Below, in pieces: positions 39,457 to 48,242 of a stretch of 64,000 bases of DNA (its first letter is position 1; each line of letters opens with the position of its first letter). Both the position numbers and the translations under genes were made by a program. A model generated the notes under the pieces. The model had not been told where the DNA came from. It saw only the letters and a program-made list of their open reading frames with translations, and ran no database searches. Source of the DNA: Arenibacter algicola (GTDB lineage: Bacteria > Bacteroidota > Bacteroidia > Flavobacteriales > Flavobacteriaceae); assembly GCF_018860365.1 (NCBI RefSeq), contig NZ_JAHKPO010000031.1, positions 62,001 to 126,000 of the forward strand. The letters are read 5' to 3'.

Positions 39457-39496
39457 ACTGACGGCCATTAAATGGTCGTCAGTTTCACTTTATTCT
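39457..39496 (+). terminator. Terminator after the fasciclin gene
   Basis: ACTGACGGCCAT/ATGGTCGTCAGT stem (one G-T pair) with a 3-nt loop, then a T-rich tract. It separates the fasciclin transcript from crtB, so crtB needs readthrough or its own promoter. Confidence 0.75.
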
Positions 39497-39537
39497 TTAT
39501 CATATTGGTATTATTTAAAAATTAAATATCTTAAATT

Positions 39538-40374
39538 TTGAAAGCGCTCTTCGATTCTTCCAGTATAAAATGTAGTAAATTGGTTACCCATACCTATAGT
39601 ACTTCCTTTTCTTTGGGTATTAGGCTGTTTTCGCCTAAAATAAGACCGGTAATCTACGCCATTTATGGTTTTGTTAGGTATGCTGATGAGATTGTGGATT
39701 CCTTTCACGATTATGATCAAGAAGAATTACTAACGGAATTTATCAAAGAATATAAACTTTCCTTAAAAAGAAAAATTAGTTTAAATCCTATTATAAATTC
39801 GTTTCAGGAGGTAGTGCATAAATATGAACTTTATGAATACGCCGATGTTTTTTTGGAACGTATGAAGTATGATCTTGAGGTTTCTGAATATACGACCAAG
39901 GAGGCTTACGAAAATTATATCTATGGATCGGCCGATGTGGTGGGTCTCATGTGTTTAAGGGTTTTTGTAGACAATGATGACGAGAAATTCAATTCCCTTC
40001 AATCTTCGGCAAAATACCTGGGCTCCGCCTTTCAAAAGGTAAATTTTTTGAGGGATATAAAACAGGATCTTGAAAGTTTGGGCAGGTCCTATTTTCCCAA
40101 TGTACAGCAAAAGGAATTGACCGATGAGGTAAAAAGGGAAATCATCACAGAAATTGAGGAGGACTTTAAAAAAGCCTATAAAGGTTTGGTTCAATTACCT
40201 ATAGAAAGTAGGTTAGGGGTCTATATTGCCTATAAGTATTATTCCAACCTGCTGAAAAAACTAAAAAACACCAAATCCGAAAAAATACTGAGCGGCAGAA
40301 TTCATATATCCAATCCTATGAAAATGGTGATATTGGCCAAGGGCTATGTGAGGTACAAGTTAAACGCTATTTAA
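39538..40374 (+). CDS. crtB: Phytoene synthase CrtB (squalene/phytoene synthase family)
   Basis: 278 aa. It starts at TTG 39538, which gives the family N-terminus MKALFDSSSIKCSKLVTHTYSTSFSLGIR; no ATG preserves it. Substrate-binding Asp-rich motifs are YADEIVD (first) and FLRDIKQD (second); YIYGSADVVGLMCL lies between. CrtB condenses two geranylgeranyl-PP into phytoene, the first step to carotenoids such as zeaxanthin. The gene opens the crtB-crtZ pair; crtI and crtY are not in this window. Confidence 0.92.
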   Translation: MKALFDSSSIKCSKLVTHTYSTSFSLGIRLFSPKIRPVIYAIYGFVRYADEIVDSFHDYDQEELLTEFIKEYKLSLKRKISLNPIINSFQEVVHKYELYEYADVFLERMKYDLEVSEYTTKEAYENYIYGSADVVGLMCLRVFVDNDDEKFNSLQSSAKYLGSAFQKVNFLRDIKQDLESLGRSYFPNVQQKELTDEVKREIITEIEEDFKKAYKGLVQLPIESRLGVYIAYKYYSNLLKKLKNTKSEKILSGRIHISNPMKMVILAKGYVRYKLNAI

Positions 40375-40694
40375 CTTGAGCTCGATTTTAATTTTAATGC
40401 AAATAATTGATTGTCAATTAATTAAAATCAATGTTTTTGTCTCCTCGAGCGCAGTCGAGAGGTTTTAGGCAGTTATATTTTTAAATTGAAGTCTCTCCCG
40501 ATAACTATCGGGATGCGCCTGCCTGCGGAAGGCAGGATCGACCGGACAACATTACCCCAAACAACCTATTAACAATTAAAAATCAATCGAAATCACCTCC
40601 TTTAGGTATTGTGTTTCTAGGGATAAGTAGTTTAGTCATTAAGTATAAGGACTTTCCTTTAGTCTCAGATTGGAACAAAATCCTTAAATAAGAA
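40375..40694. other. Palindrome-rich intergenic region between crtB and crtZ
   Basis: 320 bp, no gene. It holds three stacked palindromes at 40443-40536 (next entry). The remainder is AT-rich and shows no clean promoter consensus for crtZ. Confidence 0.6.
40443..40536. repeat. Cluster of extragenic palindromes (REP-like)
   Basis: Three short inverted repeats: CCTCGA..TCGAGAGG at 40443-40462, TCCCGATA/TATCGGGA at 40496-40513 (8 bp, 2-nt loop), and CCTGCC/GGCAGG at 40518-40536. GC-rich against AT-rich surroundings. Such elements recur in flavobacterial genomes in my recollection; I cannot count copies here. Confidence 0.65.
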
Positions 40695-41171
40695 ATGAGT
40701 GATATTAAAAAAAGGCAAATGGAAATAGTATTGTATATTCTTACAACTGTGTTGACTTTTATAGTGATGGAAGTGGTAACCTGGTGTACCCACAAATTTG
40801 TGATGCACGGTTTTTTGTGGGTTTTGCATGCCGACCACCATGAACCTAAGTACCCCCATGTTTTTGAAAAAAACGATGCCTTTTTCGTGATTTTTGCCAT
40901 TCCAAGTATTGCGCTTTTTTATTTCGGAGTAACCCCAGCCCTTAACTATTTATTCTTTATTGGTCTGGGGATCCTATTTTATGGTATGGCATATTTTTTG
41001 GTTCATGATGTATTAATTCACCAAAGATTTAAATGGTTTAAAAACATCAAGAACAGGTATTTGCTGGGGTTAAGGAAGGCACACAAAATTCATCATAAAA
41101 ATATGGGCAAGGAAGAAGGGGAATGTTTCGGGATGCTGCTGGTGCCCAAAAAATACTTCAGACAAAATTAA
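40695..41171 (+). CDS. crtZ: Beta-carotene hydroxylase CrtZ-like (fatty acid hydroxylase superfamily)
   Basis: 158 aa, four hydrophobic helices. The di-iron His motifs are present: HKFVMH, HADHH, HDVLIHQ and KAHKIHH. CrtZ adds hydroxyl groups to the beta-rings of carotene to make zeaxanthin in the cell membrane. Its place beside crtB supports the carotenoid role. It starts 320 bp after crtB, so the two may be separately controlled. Confidence 0.9.
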   Translation: MSDIKKRQMEIVLYILTTVLTFIVMEVVTWCTHKFVMHGFLWVLHADHHEPKYPHVFEKNDAFFVIFAIPSIALFYFGVTPALNYLFFIGLGILFYGMAYFLVHDVLIHQRFKWFKNIKNRYLLGLRKAHKIHHKNMGKEEGECFGMLLVPKKYFRQN

Positions 41172-41304
41172 ATTTAGACTCTCTCTTTTCCAGAAAGGTT
41201 CACTTTATCCTCGTTTAAACGAGCTAAACTCCATAACCATGGTTAACGCTAAATCAAAAAAATCATTTAAGGGGATTTAAAGATTTGGGAAACTGCTTTT
41301 GTTT

Positions 41305-42639
41305 TTAGGAATCAATTCCAATTTTATACGCTTTCAATGCTCTTTCCCTGGCAAATTTGTGCTCAACTATTGGGTCTGGGTATTCAAAGGAGTCAAATTC
41401 AGGAATCCACTTTCTTACATACTTATAATCCTTGTCAAACTTTTTTTGCTGTGATAAGGGGTTGAAAATTCTAAAGTAGGGAGCTGCATCACATCCTGTT
41501 CCGGCAGCCCATTGCCAGTTTCCATTGTTGGAGGATAATTCATAATCCAATAATTTTTTGGCAAAATAACTTTCTCCCCACGTCCAGTCTATCAATAAAT
41601 GTTTGCAGAGAAAGCCGGCAGTAATCATCCGTACCCGATTGTGCATAAAACCGGTTTTGTTAAGCTGCCTCATGCCGGCATCCACCATGGGATATCCCGT
41701 TTTTCCTTCACACCAAAGTCTAAACTCTTCCTTGTTGTTCCTCCATTGGATACCATCATATTTGGATCTGAAATTTTGGGTTACAACATGGGGAAAATGA
41801 AATAGAATTTGCATAAAGAATTCCCTCCAAATGAGTTCACTTAAAAAAACGGCATGCTTTTTATCAATCTGGGCAATTACCTGTCTTACGCTTATGGTTC
41901 CAAATCTTAAATGGGGACTGAGGTGACTGGTGATGTCTTCGTACGGGAAATCCCTTTGGTCCGCATAAAGATGTAATTGGGTCAGGTCAAAGTCCTGTAC
42001 CTCAATATCCGATTTTTTAAAACCGATATTTTCCAAAGATAAGTATGGGTAATCTCCTTTAATAAGGTTGTCCAGTTTGGGGGTCCTAAGTGATATGTTA
42101 TTTTCCTCCTCAAATTTCGCGAGCCATTTATTCTTATAGGGCGTAAAAACCGTATAGGGTTCTTCATCGCCTTTTACAATTTCGTTTTCCTCGAATATTA
42201 CTTGATCCTTAAAACTAAAAAAGGGGATATCCTTTTCGGCCAGCATTTCGGAAATTTCCTTATCCCTGCCAATGGCGTAAGGTTCGTAGTCACGGTTGGT
42301 ATAAACGGCAACTATATTAAATTTGGAAATCAAATCCTTCCAAATTGATACCGGTTCGCCGTCCAAACACAAAATGTCCGAGCCATGGTTTTTTAAGGTT
42401 TCTTTTATTTTAAGAATTGTTTGACGGATGAAATTTACTCTGGCGTCATCTTCGGGCAATTCGTTTAAAATAAGGCGATCATAAATAAATATGGGCAAAA
42501 CGGTGATGTCCTTGCCCAATGCTTCTGCCAGTGCCGTGTTATCTTCTATTCGAAGGTCTCTTCTAAACCAAAAAATAGAAATTGGGCTTTGGTCCTTGGA
42601 TAAGGTGGGAATGTGTTCATTACTCATATTTGGTGCCAT
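41305..42639 (-). CDS. phr: Deoxyribodipyrimidine photolyase
   Basis: 444 aa from 42639; an ATG at 42627 (MSNEHIPT) is also possible. The N-terminal Rossmann antenna-binding domain starts SIFWFRRDLRIEDNTAL. The C-terminal FAD domain has GYPMVDAGMRQLNKTGFMHNR-type residues, the LLIDWTWGESYFAKKLLDYE segment, and NWQWAAGTGCDAAPYFRIFNP; the photolyase-like Asn/Trp context suggests a class I CPD photolyase rather than a cryptochrome. It repairs UV pyrimidine dimers using blue light. Next to carotenoid genes and a light-type regulator it belongs to the same stress theme. It converges with crtZ. Confidence 0.93.
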   Translation of the reverse strand: MAPNMSNEHIPTLSKDQSPISIFWFRRDLRIEDNTALAEALGKDITVLPIFIYDRLILNELPEDDARVNFIRQTILKIKETLKNHGSDILCLDGEPVSIWKDLISKFNIVAVYTNRDYEPYAIGRDKEISEMLAEKDIPFFSFKDQVIFEENEIVKGDEEPYTVFTPYKNKWLAKFEEENNISLRTPKLDNLIKGDYPYLSLENIGFKKSDIEVQDFDLTQLHLYADQRDFPYEDITSHLSPHLRFGTISVRQVIAQIDKKHAVFLSELIWREFFMQILFHFPHVVTQNFRSKYDGIQWRNNKEEFRLWCEGKTGYPMVDAGMRQLNKTGFMHNRVRMITAGFLCKHLLIDWTWGESYFAKKLLDYELSSNNGNWQWAAGTGCDAAPYFRIFNPLSQQKKFDKDYKYVRKWIPEFDSFEYPDPIVEHKFARERALKAYKIGIDS

Positions 42640-42813
42640 TGTATTAATTGGAAATAAATTATTATGAGTTTAGGTTTAAGGGTCTAAACCGATAAGGAAT
42701 AGGGATTGAATAAACCAGCCTTCTTATCCCAATTGGTAATTTTGGGGTAATCCAACTACAAGGACAATTTAATGATAAATGGCATGAAAATCAATGTTTT
42801 CCACGTATATGAT

Positions 42814-43608
42814 CTACTTCACTTCCAAACTAACAACGTATCCTTCACTTCCCCTGACATTAAAGACCGTACTGTCTTCAAAAATTAGATATTGCCCTTT
42901 TATGCCTTTTAAGACTCCGCTATAGGTTGGTGTTTTGTCCAGGTTAAGACTTTTTACTTTTTGAGGGTATTGTAGCACGGGAAATTCTAGATGGGTCTCT
43001 GTATTGCTCTCTATATAATATGTGGCCGCCTCTTCCGGAATGTATTTTTTTAATTTATTTCTATATTCCACAAGGTCTTCATCATCTACATTGTTGGTCA
43101 ACATTTTACGCCAGTTGGTCTTGTCACCGATGTGCTCCTTTAAAGCAACCTCCGTAACACCGGCCAAATAACGATTGGGGACTTCAACAATTTCTATAGC
43201 CTCATGGGCACCTTGGTCTATCCATCTAGTGGGTACCTGCGATTTGCGTGTTACGCCTACTTTGATATTGCTGGAATTGGCAAGATAAACGATGTGCGGC
43301 TGTAACTGAACCTTTTTTTCATATTCTAGATCACGGTCTTCCTTGCCCAGATGTGCCGTACTTAATTCCGGCCTCATGATCCAATCCCCGGCTGTAGGAA
43401 TTTCATAAAAGCAGGTTCTGCAGAAACCTTGTCTGAAAATTGGGCGATCTTCCCCGCAATTTAGACATTGATATTTTATAAAGGAAATTGTAAGTTCCTT
43501 GTTCAATACCTGGTTCAGATTTAAAAAGTCACCATCAAATATTAGGTAATATTGAATGGGATCTGCCAGTTCGGTTTGCATTTTTCTTAAAACTCCTTGA
43601 TACTGCAT
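42814..43608 (-). CDS. DUF2797 protein with zinc ribbon and GIY-YIG-like core
   Basis: 264 aa. Cys pairs CLNCGEDRPIFRQGFCRTCF (about 47-66) form a probable zinc site. The middle has YLANSSNIKVGVTRKSQVPTRWIDQGA, a GIY-YIG-like beta-sheet with the Arg/Gly but not proven nuclease residues. DUF2797 function is unknown; GIY-YIG resemblance hints at nucleic acid processing. It is divergent from the GH3 gene, with a TTGTAAA-T-TTTACAA palindrome at 43771-43785 between them. Confidence 0.85.
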   Translation of the reverse strand: MQYQGVLRKMQTELADPIQYYLIFDGDFLNLNQVLNKELTISFIKYQCLNCGEDRPIFRQGFCRTCFYEIPTAGDWIMRPELSTAHLGKEDRDLEYEKKVQLQPHIVYLANSSNIKVGVTRKSQVPTRWIDQGAHEAIEIVEVPNRYLAGVTEVALKEHIGDKTNWRKMLTNNVDDEDLVEYRNKLKKYIPEEAATYYIESNTETHLEFPVLQYPQKVKSLNLDKTPTYSGVLKGIKGQYLIFEDSTVFNVRGSEGYVVSLEVK

Positions 43609-43770
43609 ATTTTTTCTGCTTAACGTAAAATCAATTTGAATATGAATTCAATTAAAGCTATTTTTAGCCGATTTAATTTAGAGCTTGTTTAGGAATTTAT
43701 AGTTATAATTTTTATATGTCATTTTTGATACTTTTTTAAGGTAAATTTATAATCCTAGCAACGGCTAGTG

Positions 43771-43785
43771 TTGTAAATTTTACAA
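43771..43785. promoter_or_regulatory. Perfect 15-bp palindrome in a divergent intergenic region
   Basis: TTGTAAA T TTTACAA, 7-bp arms around one base, about 100 bp before the GH3 start. It could be an operator or a hairpin; no factor is identified. Confidence 0.4.
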
Positions 43786-43884
43786 GATATTGTGCAAAAA
43801 CAGGCATAAAAAAAGCATTCATAAATTCTATAACAGGCACTTAGCTCAAAACCCTGCTTTAAACAGCGATAAAGATACCTAAAA

Positions 43885-45399
43885 ATGCCAATAACATTAT
43901 TCAATTCCATTGCTTCTTGGCTGTTGAAAAAGCGATATCATCAGATTGAACTTTTTTTAAAGTACCCTGAGGAGGTGCAGGATGAGGTGTTGCACCAGTT
44001 ATTGTCCTTTGCCGAGGATACCGAAATGGGAAGGAAGTACGATTTTGAATCTATTGCCAGTTATGAAACCTTTGCAGAGCGGGTACCTATAGTCTCCTAT
44101 GAGGAGGTGGAACCTATGATAGAGCGTTCTAGAAGGGGGGAGCAAAATATCTTTTGGCCCACAACCATTAAGTGGTTCGCTAAGAGTAGTGGTACTACAA
44201 ATGCTAAGAGCAAGTTTATACCCGTTAGTTCCGAGGCTTTGGAGGATTGCCATTATAAATCCAGTAAGGATCTGCTCTGTCTATATTTAAACAACAATGA
44301 AAACTCGCAGTTGTTTACGGGCAAGAGCTTGCGATTGGGCGGGAGTAAGGAACTCTATCAGGATAATGGTACTGTTTTTGGTGATCTCTCTGCCATTCTT
44401 ATAGATAATATGCCTTTCTGGGCAGAACTGAGTAGTACCCCTAGTAACAAGGTGTCCCTAATGAGCGAATGGGAGACTAAGTTACAGGCCATCATCCGGG
44501 AAAGTGTTCAGGAAAACGTAACCAGCTTGGCCGGAGTGCCATCATGGATGTTAGTGCTCCTAAATAATGTCCTGGAGCAAACAGGAAAGGAGCACCTTTT
44601 TACGGTTTGGGAAAATTTGGAAGTATATTTTCATGGAGGGGTAAGCTTTAACCCCTATAAGGATCAATATTCCAGGCTCTTACCGCGCAAAAACTTTAAT
44701 TACTATGAAATCTACAATGCTTCCGAAGGATTTTTTGCCATTCAGGATAGAAATAATGCGGACGATCTTTTACTGATGCTGGATTATGGAATTTTCTATG
44801 AATTTATTCCTATGGAAACTTACGGTACAAGTGAGCAGATCACCTTGCCGTTATGGAATGTGAAGGTGGATAGGAACTATGCGGTAATAATTACTACCAA
44901 TGCGGGTCTGTGGAGGTATAAAATAGGTGATACGGTGAGGTTTACCTCTACCAATCCCTATAGGATCAAGATTACCGGAAGAACCAAACATCATATTAAT
45001 GTATTCGGGGAAGAGTTGATCATAGAAAATGCTGAAGAAGCCTTGAAGACCATTTGTAAAAAAACGGGGTCCGAAATAAAGGACTATACGGTGGCGCCGA
45101 TATTTATGGAAGGCAAGGAAAAAGGTGCCCATGAGTGGATAATAGAGTTTAGAAAGGCTCCCGAAGAACTGGCTTATTTTACCGAAATTCTAGATAATGC
45201 ACTAAAATCCTTGAATTCTGATTATGAGGCCAAGCGTTATAACAACATTACTTTAAAACTTCCCAAAGTACATATTGCCAGGGAAAACCTATTCTATGAC
45301 TGGCTAAAATCAAAAGATAAGTTGGGAGGGCAGCATAAAATTCCAAGATTGTCCAATAAAAGGGATTATATCGAGGAATTGCTTCAGATGAACAAATAA
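43885..45399 (+). CDS. GH3-like acyl-acid amido synthetase
   Basis: 504 aa. GH3-family adenylating-enzyme motifs: SSGTTNAKSKFIP (101-113, phosphate-binding), YNASEGFFAIQ (acyl-adenylate site), and YKIGDTVRF (ATP/AMP hinge). In plants GH3 proteins join amino acids to jasmonate or auxin; bacterial homologues such as this are of unknown substrate, and amide formation with an acyl group is only inferred. The gene precedes a small hydrolase by 74 bp on the same strand, perhaps one operon. Confidence 0.88.
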   Translation: MPITLFNSIASWLLKKRYHQIELFLKYPEEVQDEVLHQLLSFAEDTEMGRKYDFESIASYETFAERVPIVSYEEVEPMIERSRRGEQNIFWPTTIKWFAKSSGTTNAKSKFIPVSSEALEDCHYKSSKDLLCLYLNNNENSQLFTGKSLRLGGSKELYQDNGTVFGDLSAILIDNMPFWAELSSTPSNKVSLMSEWETKLQAIIRESVQENVTSLAGVPSWMLVLLNNVLEQTGKEHLFTVWENLEVYFHGGVSFNPYKDQYSRLLPRKNFNYYEIYNASEGFFAIQDRNNADDLLLMLDYGIFYEFIPMETYGTSEQITLPLWNVKVDRNYAVIITTNAGLWRYKIGDTVRFTSTNPYRIKITGRTKHHINVFGEELIIENAEEALKTICKKTGSEIKDYTVAPIFMEGKEKGAHEWIIEFRKAPEELAYFTEILDNALKSLNSDYEAKRYNNITLKLPKVHIARENLFYDWLKSKDKLGGQHKIPRLSNKRDYIEELLQMNK

Positions 45400-45473
45400 A
45401 TGTGATTAAAACGGTCAATATGTTCAATTTAGAGGTATTAAATGTTTCCCTTTAACAATTTATACTTTTTATT

Positions 45474-46022
45474 ATGGCGAACAGATTAGTGATATTATCA
45501 GATATGTGGGGTTCTAAAAAAGGGCTATGGATTACCTCCTATTTGGGTTATTTGCAACAATATTATGATATTACCTTTTATGATTGTCAGCATTTGGCAA
45601 ATATAAGTTTGGAGGTAAATTCTCCTGAAAATATCCACAAGGAATTTATTGATGGGGGAGTGGAAACTGCGGTTGCCCATTTGCTTAAAAAGGAAACGGA
45701 GCCCAGTCATTATTTGACTTTTGGTATTGGTGGTTCCATAGCCTGGAAAGCTGCGCTTAAAGGCTTGCCCTTAAAATCGTTATATACTACTTCCAGTACC
45801 AGATTGCGTTTTGAGAGCGAGAGGCCGGCAGCAGCGGGTATTAAACTGCTTTATGGACAAAATGATGAGTTTAGGCCATTATCTACATGGTCTGATCAAA
45901 TTGGTGTAGATGTTGAAGTTGTGAAGGGTTTTGGGCATGAACTCTACACCGATGAGAAAATTATCAGCAAGGTCTGCCAAGATTTATTGGCCAAGGTTAT
46001 GCAAAAACAATATGTAGCTTAA
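45474..46022 (+). CDS. Small alpha/beta hydrolase-like protein
   Basis: 182 aa. The fold is suggested by ILSDMWGSKKGLWITSYL, a GIGGSIAWKAAL strand-turn-helix near the nucleophile site, and a C-terminal FGHELY His motif. The nucleophile elbow reads FGIGGSIAW, which departs from GxSxG, so catalysis is doubtful. No substrate is known. It follows the GH3 gene and ends at the bidirectional hairpin at 46070. Confidence 0.65.
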   Translation: MANRLVILSDMWGSKKGLWITSYLGYLQQYYDITFYDCQHLANISLEVNSPENIHKEFIDGGVETAVAHLLKKETEPSHYLTFGIGGSIAWKAALKGLPLKSLYTTSSTRLRFESERPAAAGIKLLYGQNDEFRPLSTWSDQIGVDVEVVKGFGHELYTDEKIISKVCQDLLAKVMQKQYVA

Positions 46023-46069
46023 CACCTGCGTTTCCATCTTATTTATGGAAAACAATTTATAGGTTTTAT

Positions 46070-46109
46070 AAAAGTTAAAAGCAGTCTTAAGAGACTGCTT
46101 TTAACTTTT
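46070..46109. terminator. Bidirectional terminator with 18-bp perfect stem spanning the clpX stop
   Basis: AAAAGTTAAAAGCAGTCT (46070-46087) pairs exactly with 46092-46109, loop TAAG. The clpX stop codon sits at 46087-46089, so the 3' arm encodes the last clpX codons. A T run lies on each outer side. Confidence 0.9.
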
Positions 46110-47322
46110 TAATGGTTTCAAAGGATAATTTCTCTTCGGCATAAGGTTTTGTTACCTTAAACTCCTTTTCGTTAGAACTTGGGAATTCGAACATTGCGTC
46201 TGTGAAAATGGCTTCACATAAGGAGCGCAAACCTCTTGCTCCCAACTTATATTCTATGGCCTTTTCTACAATATAGTCCAACGCCTGTTCCGTAATCTTA
46301 AAGGAAATTCCATCCATCTTAAACAATTTTTCATATTGTTTAATTATGGCGTTCTTGGGCTCTGTTAAAATGGCCCTTAGGGTTTCCTTGTCCAATGGAT
46401 TCATATGGGTGAGTACAGGTAGTCTACCAATAATCTCCGGTATTAATCCAAAGTCCTTTAAATCCTTAGGTACAATGTATTGTAGAATATTTTCGTTGTC
46501 TACCTTTTCTTCAGCTTTGGATGCGCTATAGCCTACGGCCTGCATGTTCAGCCTTTTGGTGATATGCCTTTCAATTCCATCAAAGGCACCTCCGGCAATG
46601 AATAGAATATTTTCTGTATTTACTTCTATAAATTTTTGATCTGGGTGCTTTCTACCTCCTTTGGGCGGAACATTAACCACTGTTCCTTCCAATAGTTTAA
46701 GAAGTCCTTGTTGAACTCCTTCCCCTGATACATCGCGAGTAATTGAAGGATTGTCGCTCTTACGTGCAATCTTATCAATTTCATCTATAAAGACGATACC
46801 GCGTTCTGCCTTTTCCAAATTGTAATCTGCTGCCTGCAATAGGCGGGTAAGTATACTTTCTACATCCTCCCCAACATAACCGGCTTCAGTAAGTACGGTA
46901 GCGTCAACAATGGCCAAAGGTACATTGAGCATCTTGGCAATGGTTTTAGCCATAAGGGTCTTTCCGGTCCCGGTTTGGCCTACCATTACAATATTACTCT
47001 TTTGGATCTCTATATCGTCTTCCTTGCTTTTTGGTTGTAGAAGTCTTTTGTAATGGTTGTACACAGCAACGGACATTACTTTTTTGGTACGGTCCTGGCC
47101 AATAATATAGGTGTCCAAAAATTCCTTTATTTCCAAAGGTTTCTTCAATGTTAATTCGGAGGAAAGATCATTGTTTTTGGTCTGTTTGGATTCTTCGGCG
47201 ACAATACCGTGTGCCTGCTCTATACAACGATCGCATATATGCGCATCAAGACCTGCAATCAATAGATTGGTTTCTGGTTTCTTTCTACCACAAAAAGAGC
47301 ATTCTAAATTTTCTTTTGCCAT
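46087..47322 (-). CDS. clpX: ATP-dependent Clp protease ATPase subunit ClpX
   Basis: 411 aa, normal length. N-terminal C4 zinc-binding domain (about 7-40; [10 protein letters not shown]...CDRCIEQAH), Walker A GQTGTGKT, Walker [13 protein letters not shown], the pore-loop GYVGED-like motif, an [19 protein letters not shown] block, and [14 protein letters not shown]. ClpX unfolds tagged proteins and feeds them to ClpP. It is 97 bp downstream of clpP, order tig-clpP-clpX. Its C-terminal codons form part of a terminator hairpin. Confidence 0.97.
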   Translation of the reverse strand: MAKENLECSFCGRKKPETNLLIAGLDAHICDRCIEQAHGIVAEESKQTKNNDLSSELTLKKPLEIKEFLDTYIIGQDRTKKVMSVAVYNHYKRLLQPKSKEDDIEIQKSNIVMVGQTGTGKTLMAKTIAKMLNVPLAIVDATVLTEAGYVGEDVESILTRLLQAADYNLEKAERGIVFIDEIDKIARKSDNPSITRDVSGEGVQQGLLKLLEGTVVNVPPKGGRKHPDQKFIEVNTENILFIAGGAFDGIERHITKRLNMQAVGYSASKAEEKVDNENILQYIVPKDLKDFGLIPEIIGRLPVLTHMNPLDKETLRAILTEPKNAIIKQYEKLFKMDGISFKITEQALDYIVEKAIEYKLGARGLRSLCEAIFTDAMFEFPSSNEKEFKVTKPYAEEKLSFETIKKLKAVS

Positions 47323-47419
47323 ATCATTTTATCACTTTCAATAATAGTAACGAAATAATCCACACTTTGGTGCATCCGTACAGAATGGAACCCGGATTTT
47401 TCGAATCTTTTAGTCGTCT

Positions 47420-48100
47420 CTAGTCCTTATCCCTTACCAAGATCTCATCGATCATGCCATATTCCTTGGCTTCGTCTGCTTTCATCCAGTAATCCCTATC
47501 ACTATCGTCACTTACTTTTTCAAGGGGTTGTCCAGAATGTTGTGCAATGATTTGGTACAATTCGTCTTTAAGTTTTAGGATCTCTCTGGCTGTAATTTCA
47601 ATATCACTGGCCTGGCCCTGTGCGCCGCCAAGTGGTTGATGGATCATTACCCTGGAATGGGTCAGTCCACTACGCTTTCCTTTTGCTCCGGCACATAGGA
47701 GTACGGCTCCCATAGAGGCAGCCATTCCTGTGCATATGGTAGCCACATCGGGTTTAATGAACTGCATGGTGTCATAGATTCCCAAACCGGCATAAACACT
47801 TCCACCTGGGGAATTGATATATATCTGTATGTCCTTGGAAGCATCCGTGCTTTCCAAAAATAATAACTGTGCTTGTACAATGTTGGCAACTTGGTCATTG
47901 ATCCCTGTTCCGAGAAAAATGATCCGGTCCATCATTAATCGCGAAAAAACATCCATTGCTACTGCATTTAGCTGTCTTTCTTCAATAATGTTTGGAGTAA
48001 GGTTGGTGGGGTACATACTACTTAAAATAGTATCGTAATACATGCTATTTATTCCCTGATGTTTAATAGCATAGTTTTTGAATTCTTTCCCGTAATCCAT
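47420..48100 (-). CDS. clpP: ATP-dependent Clp protease proteolytic subunit ClpP
   Basis: 226 aa, somewhat longer than the usual ~200 at the N-terminus. Catalytic Ser129 (GMAASMGA), His154 (VMIHQPLGG) and an Asp in [10 protein letters not shown] are all present; [15 protein letters not shown] near the start marks the mature region. Together with ClpX it forms the cytoplasmic ClpXP protease. It follows tig, separated by an attenuator-like hairpin. Confidence 0.97.
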   Translation of the reverse strand: MDYGKEFKNYAIKHQGINSMYYDTILSSMYPTNLTPNIIEERQLNAVAMDVFSRLMMDRIIFLGTGINDQVANIVQAQLLFLESTDASKDIQIYINSPGGSVYAGLGIYDTMQFIKPDVATICTGMAASMGAVLLCAGAKGKRSGLTHSRVMIHQPLGGAQGQASDIEITAREILKLKDELYQIIAQHSGQPLEKVSDDSDRDYWMKADEAKEYGMIDEILVRDKD

Positions 48101-48125
48101 ATTTTAATCAATAGTTTTATAAGAT

Positions 48126-48158
48126 AAAAAAAGTGTCGAAAATCAACTCTTCGACACT
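48126..48158 (-). terminator. Terminator-like hairpin between tig and clpP
   Basis: On the minus strand: AGTGTCGAA/TTCGACACT 9-bp stem with a 9-nt loop and a T run (48126-48131). It lies 84 bp after the tig stop and only 25 bp before the clpP ATG, so it can terminate tig or attenuate clpP. Confidence 0.8.
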
Positions 48159-48242
48159 GTAAATATACTTATTTTTAGTGAAACTTTATTTTATTGGCTC
48201 CTATCGAAGCGTATTTAAAATGTAAGGTTCAACTAATTTGAA

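Noticed and set aside
40583-40900. 105-aa minus-strand ORF opposite crtZ
   Set aside because: Shadow of the crtZ frame; no family features.
42673-42690. GGTTTA/TAAACC inverted repeat upstream of the photolyase as a second light operator
   Set aside because: Different sequence from the fasciclin palindrome, and short arms are expected by chance in AT-rich DNA.
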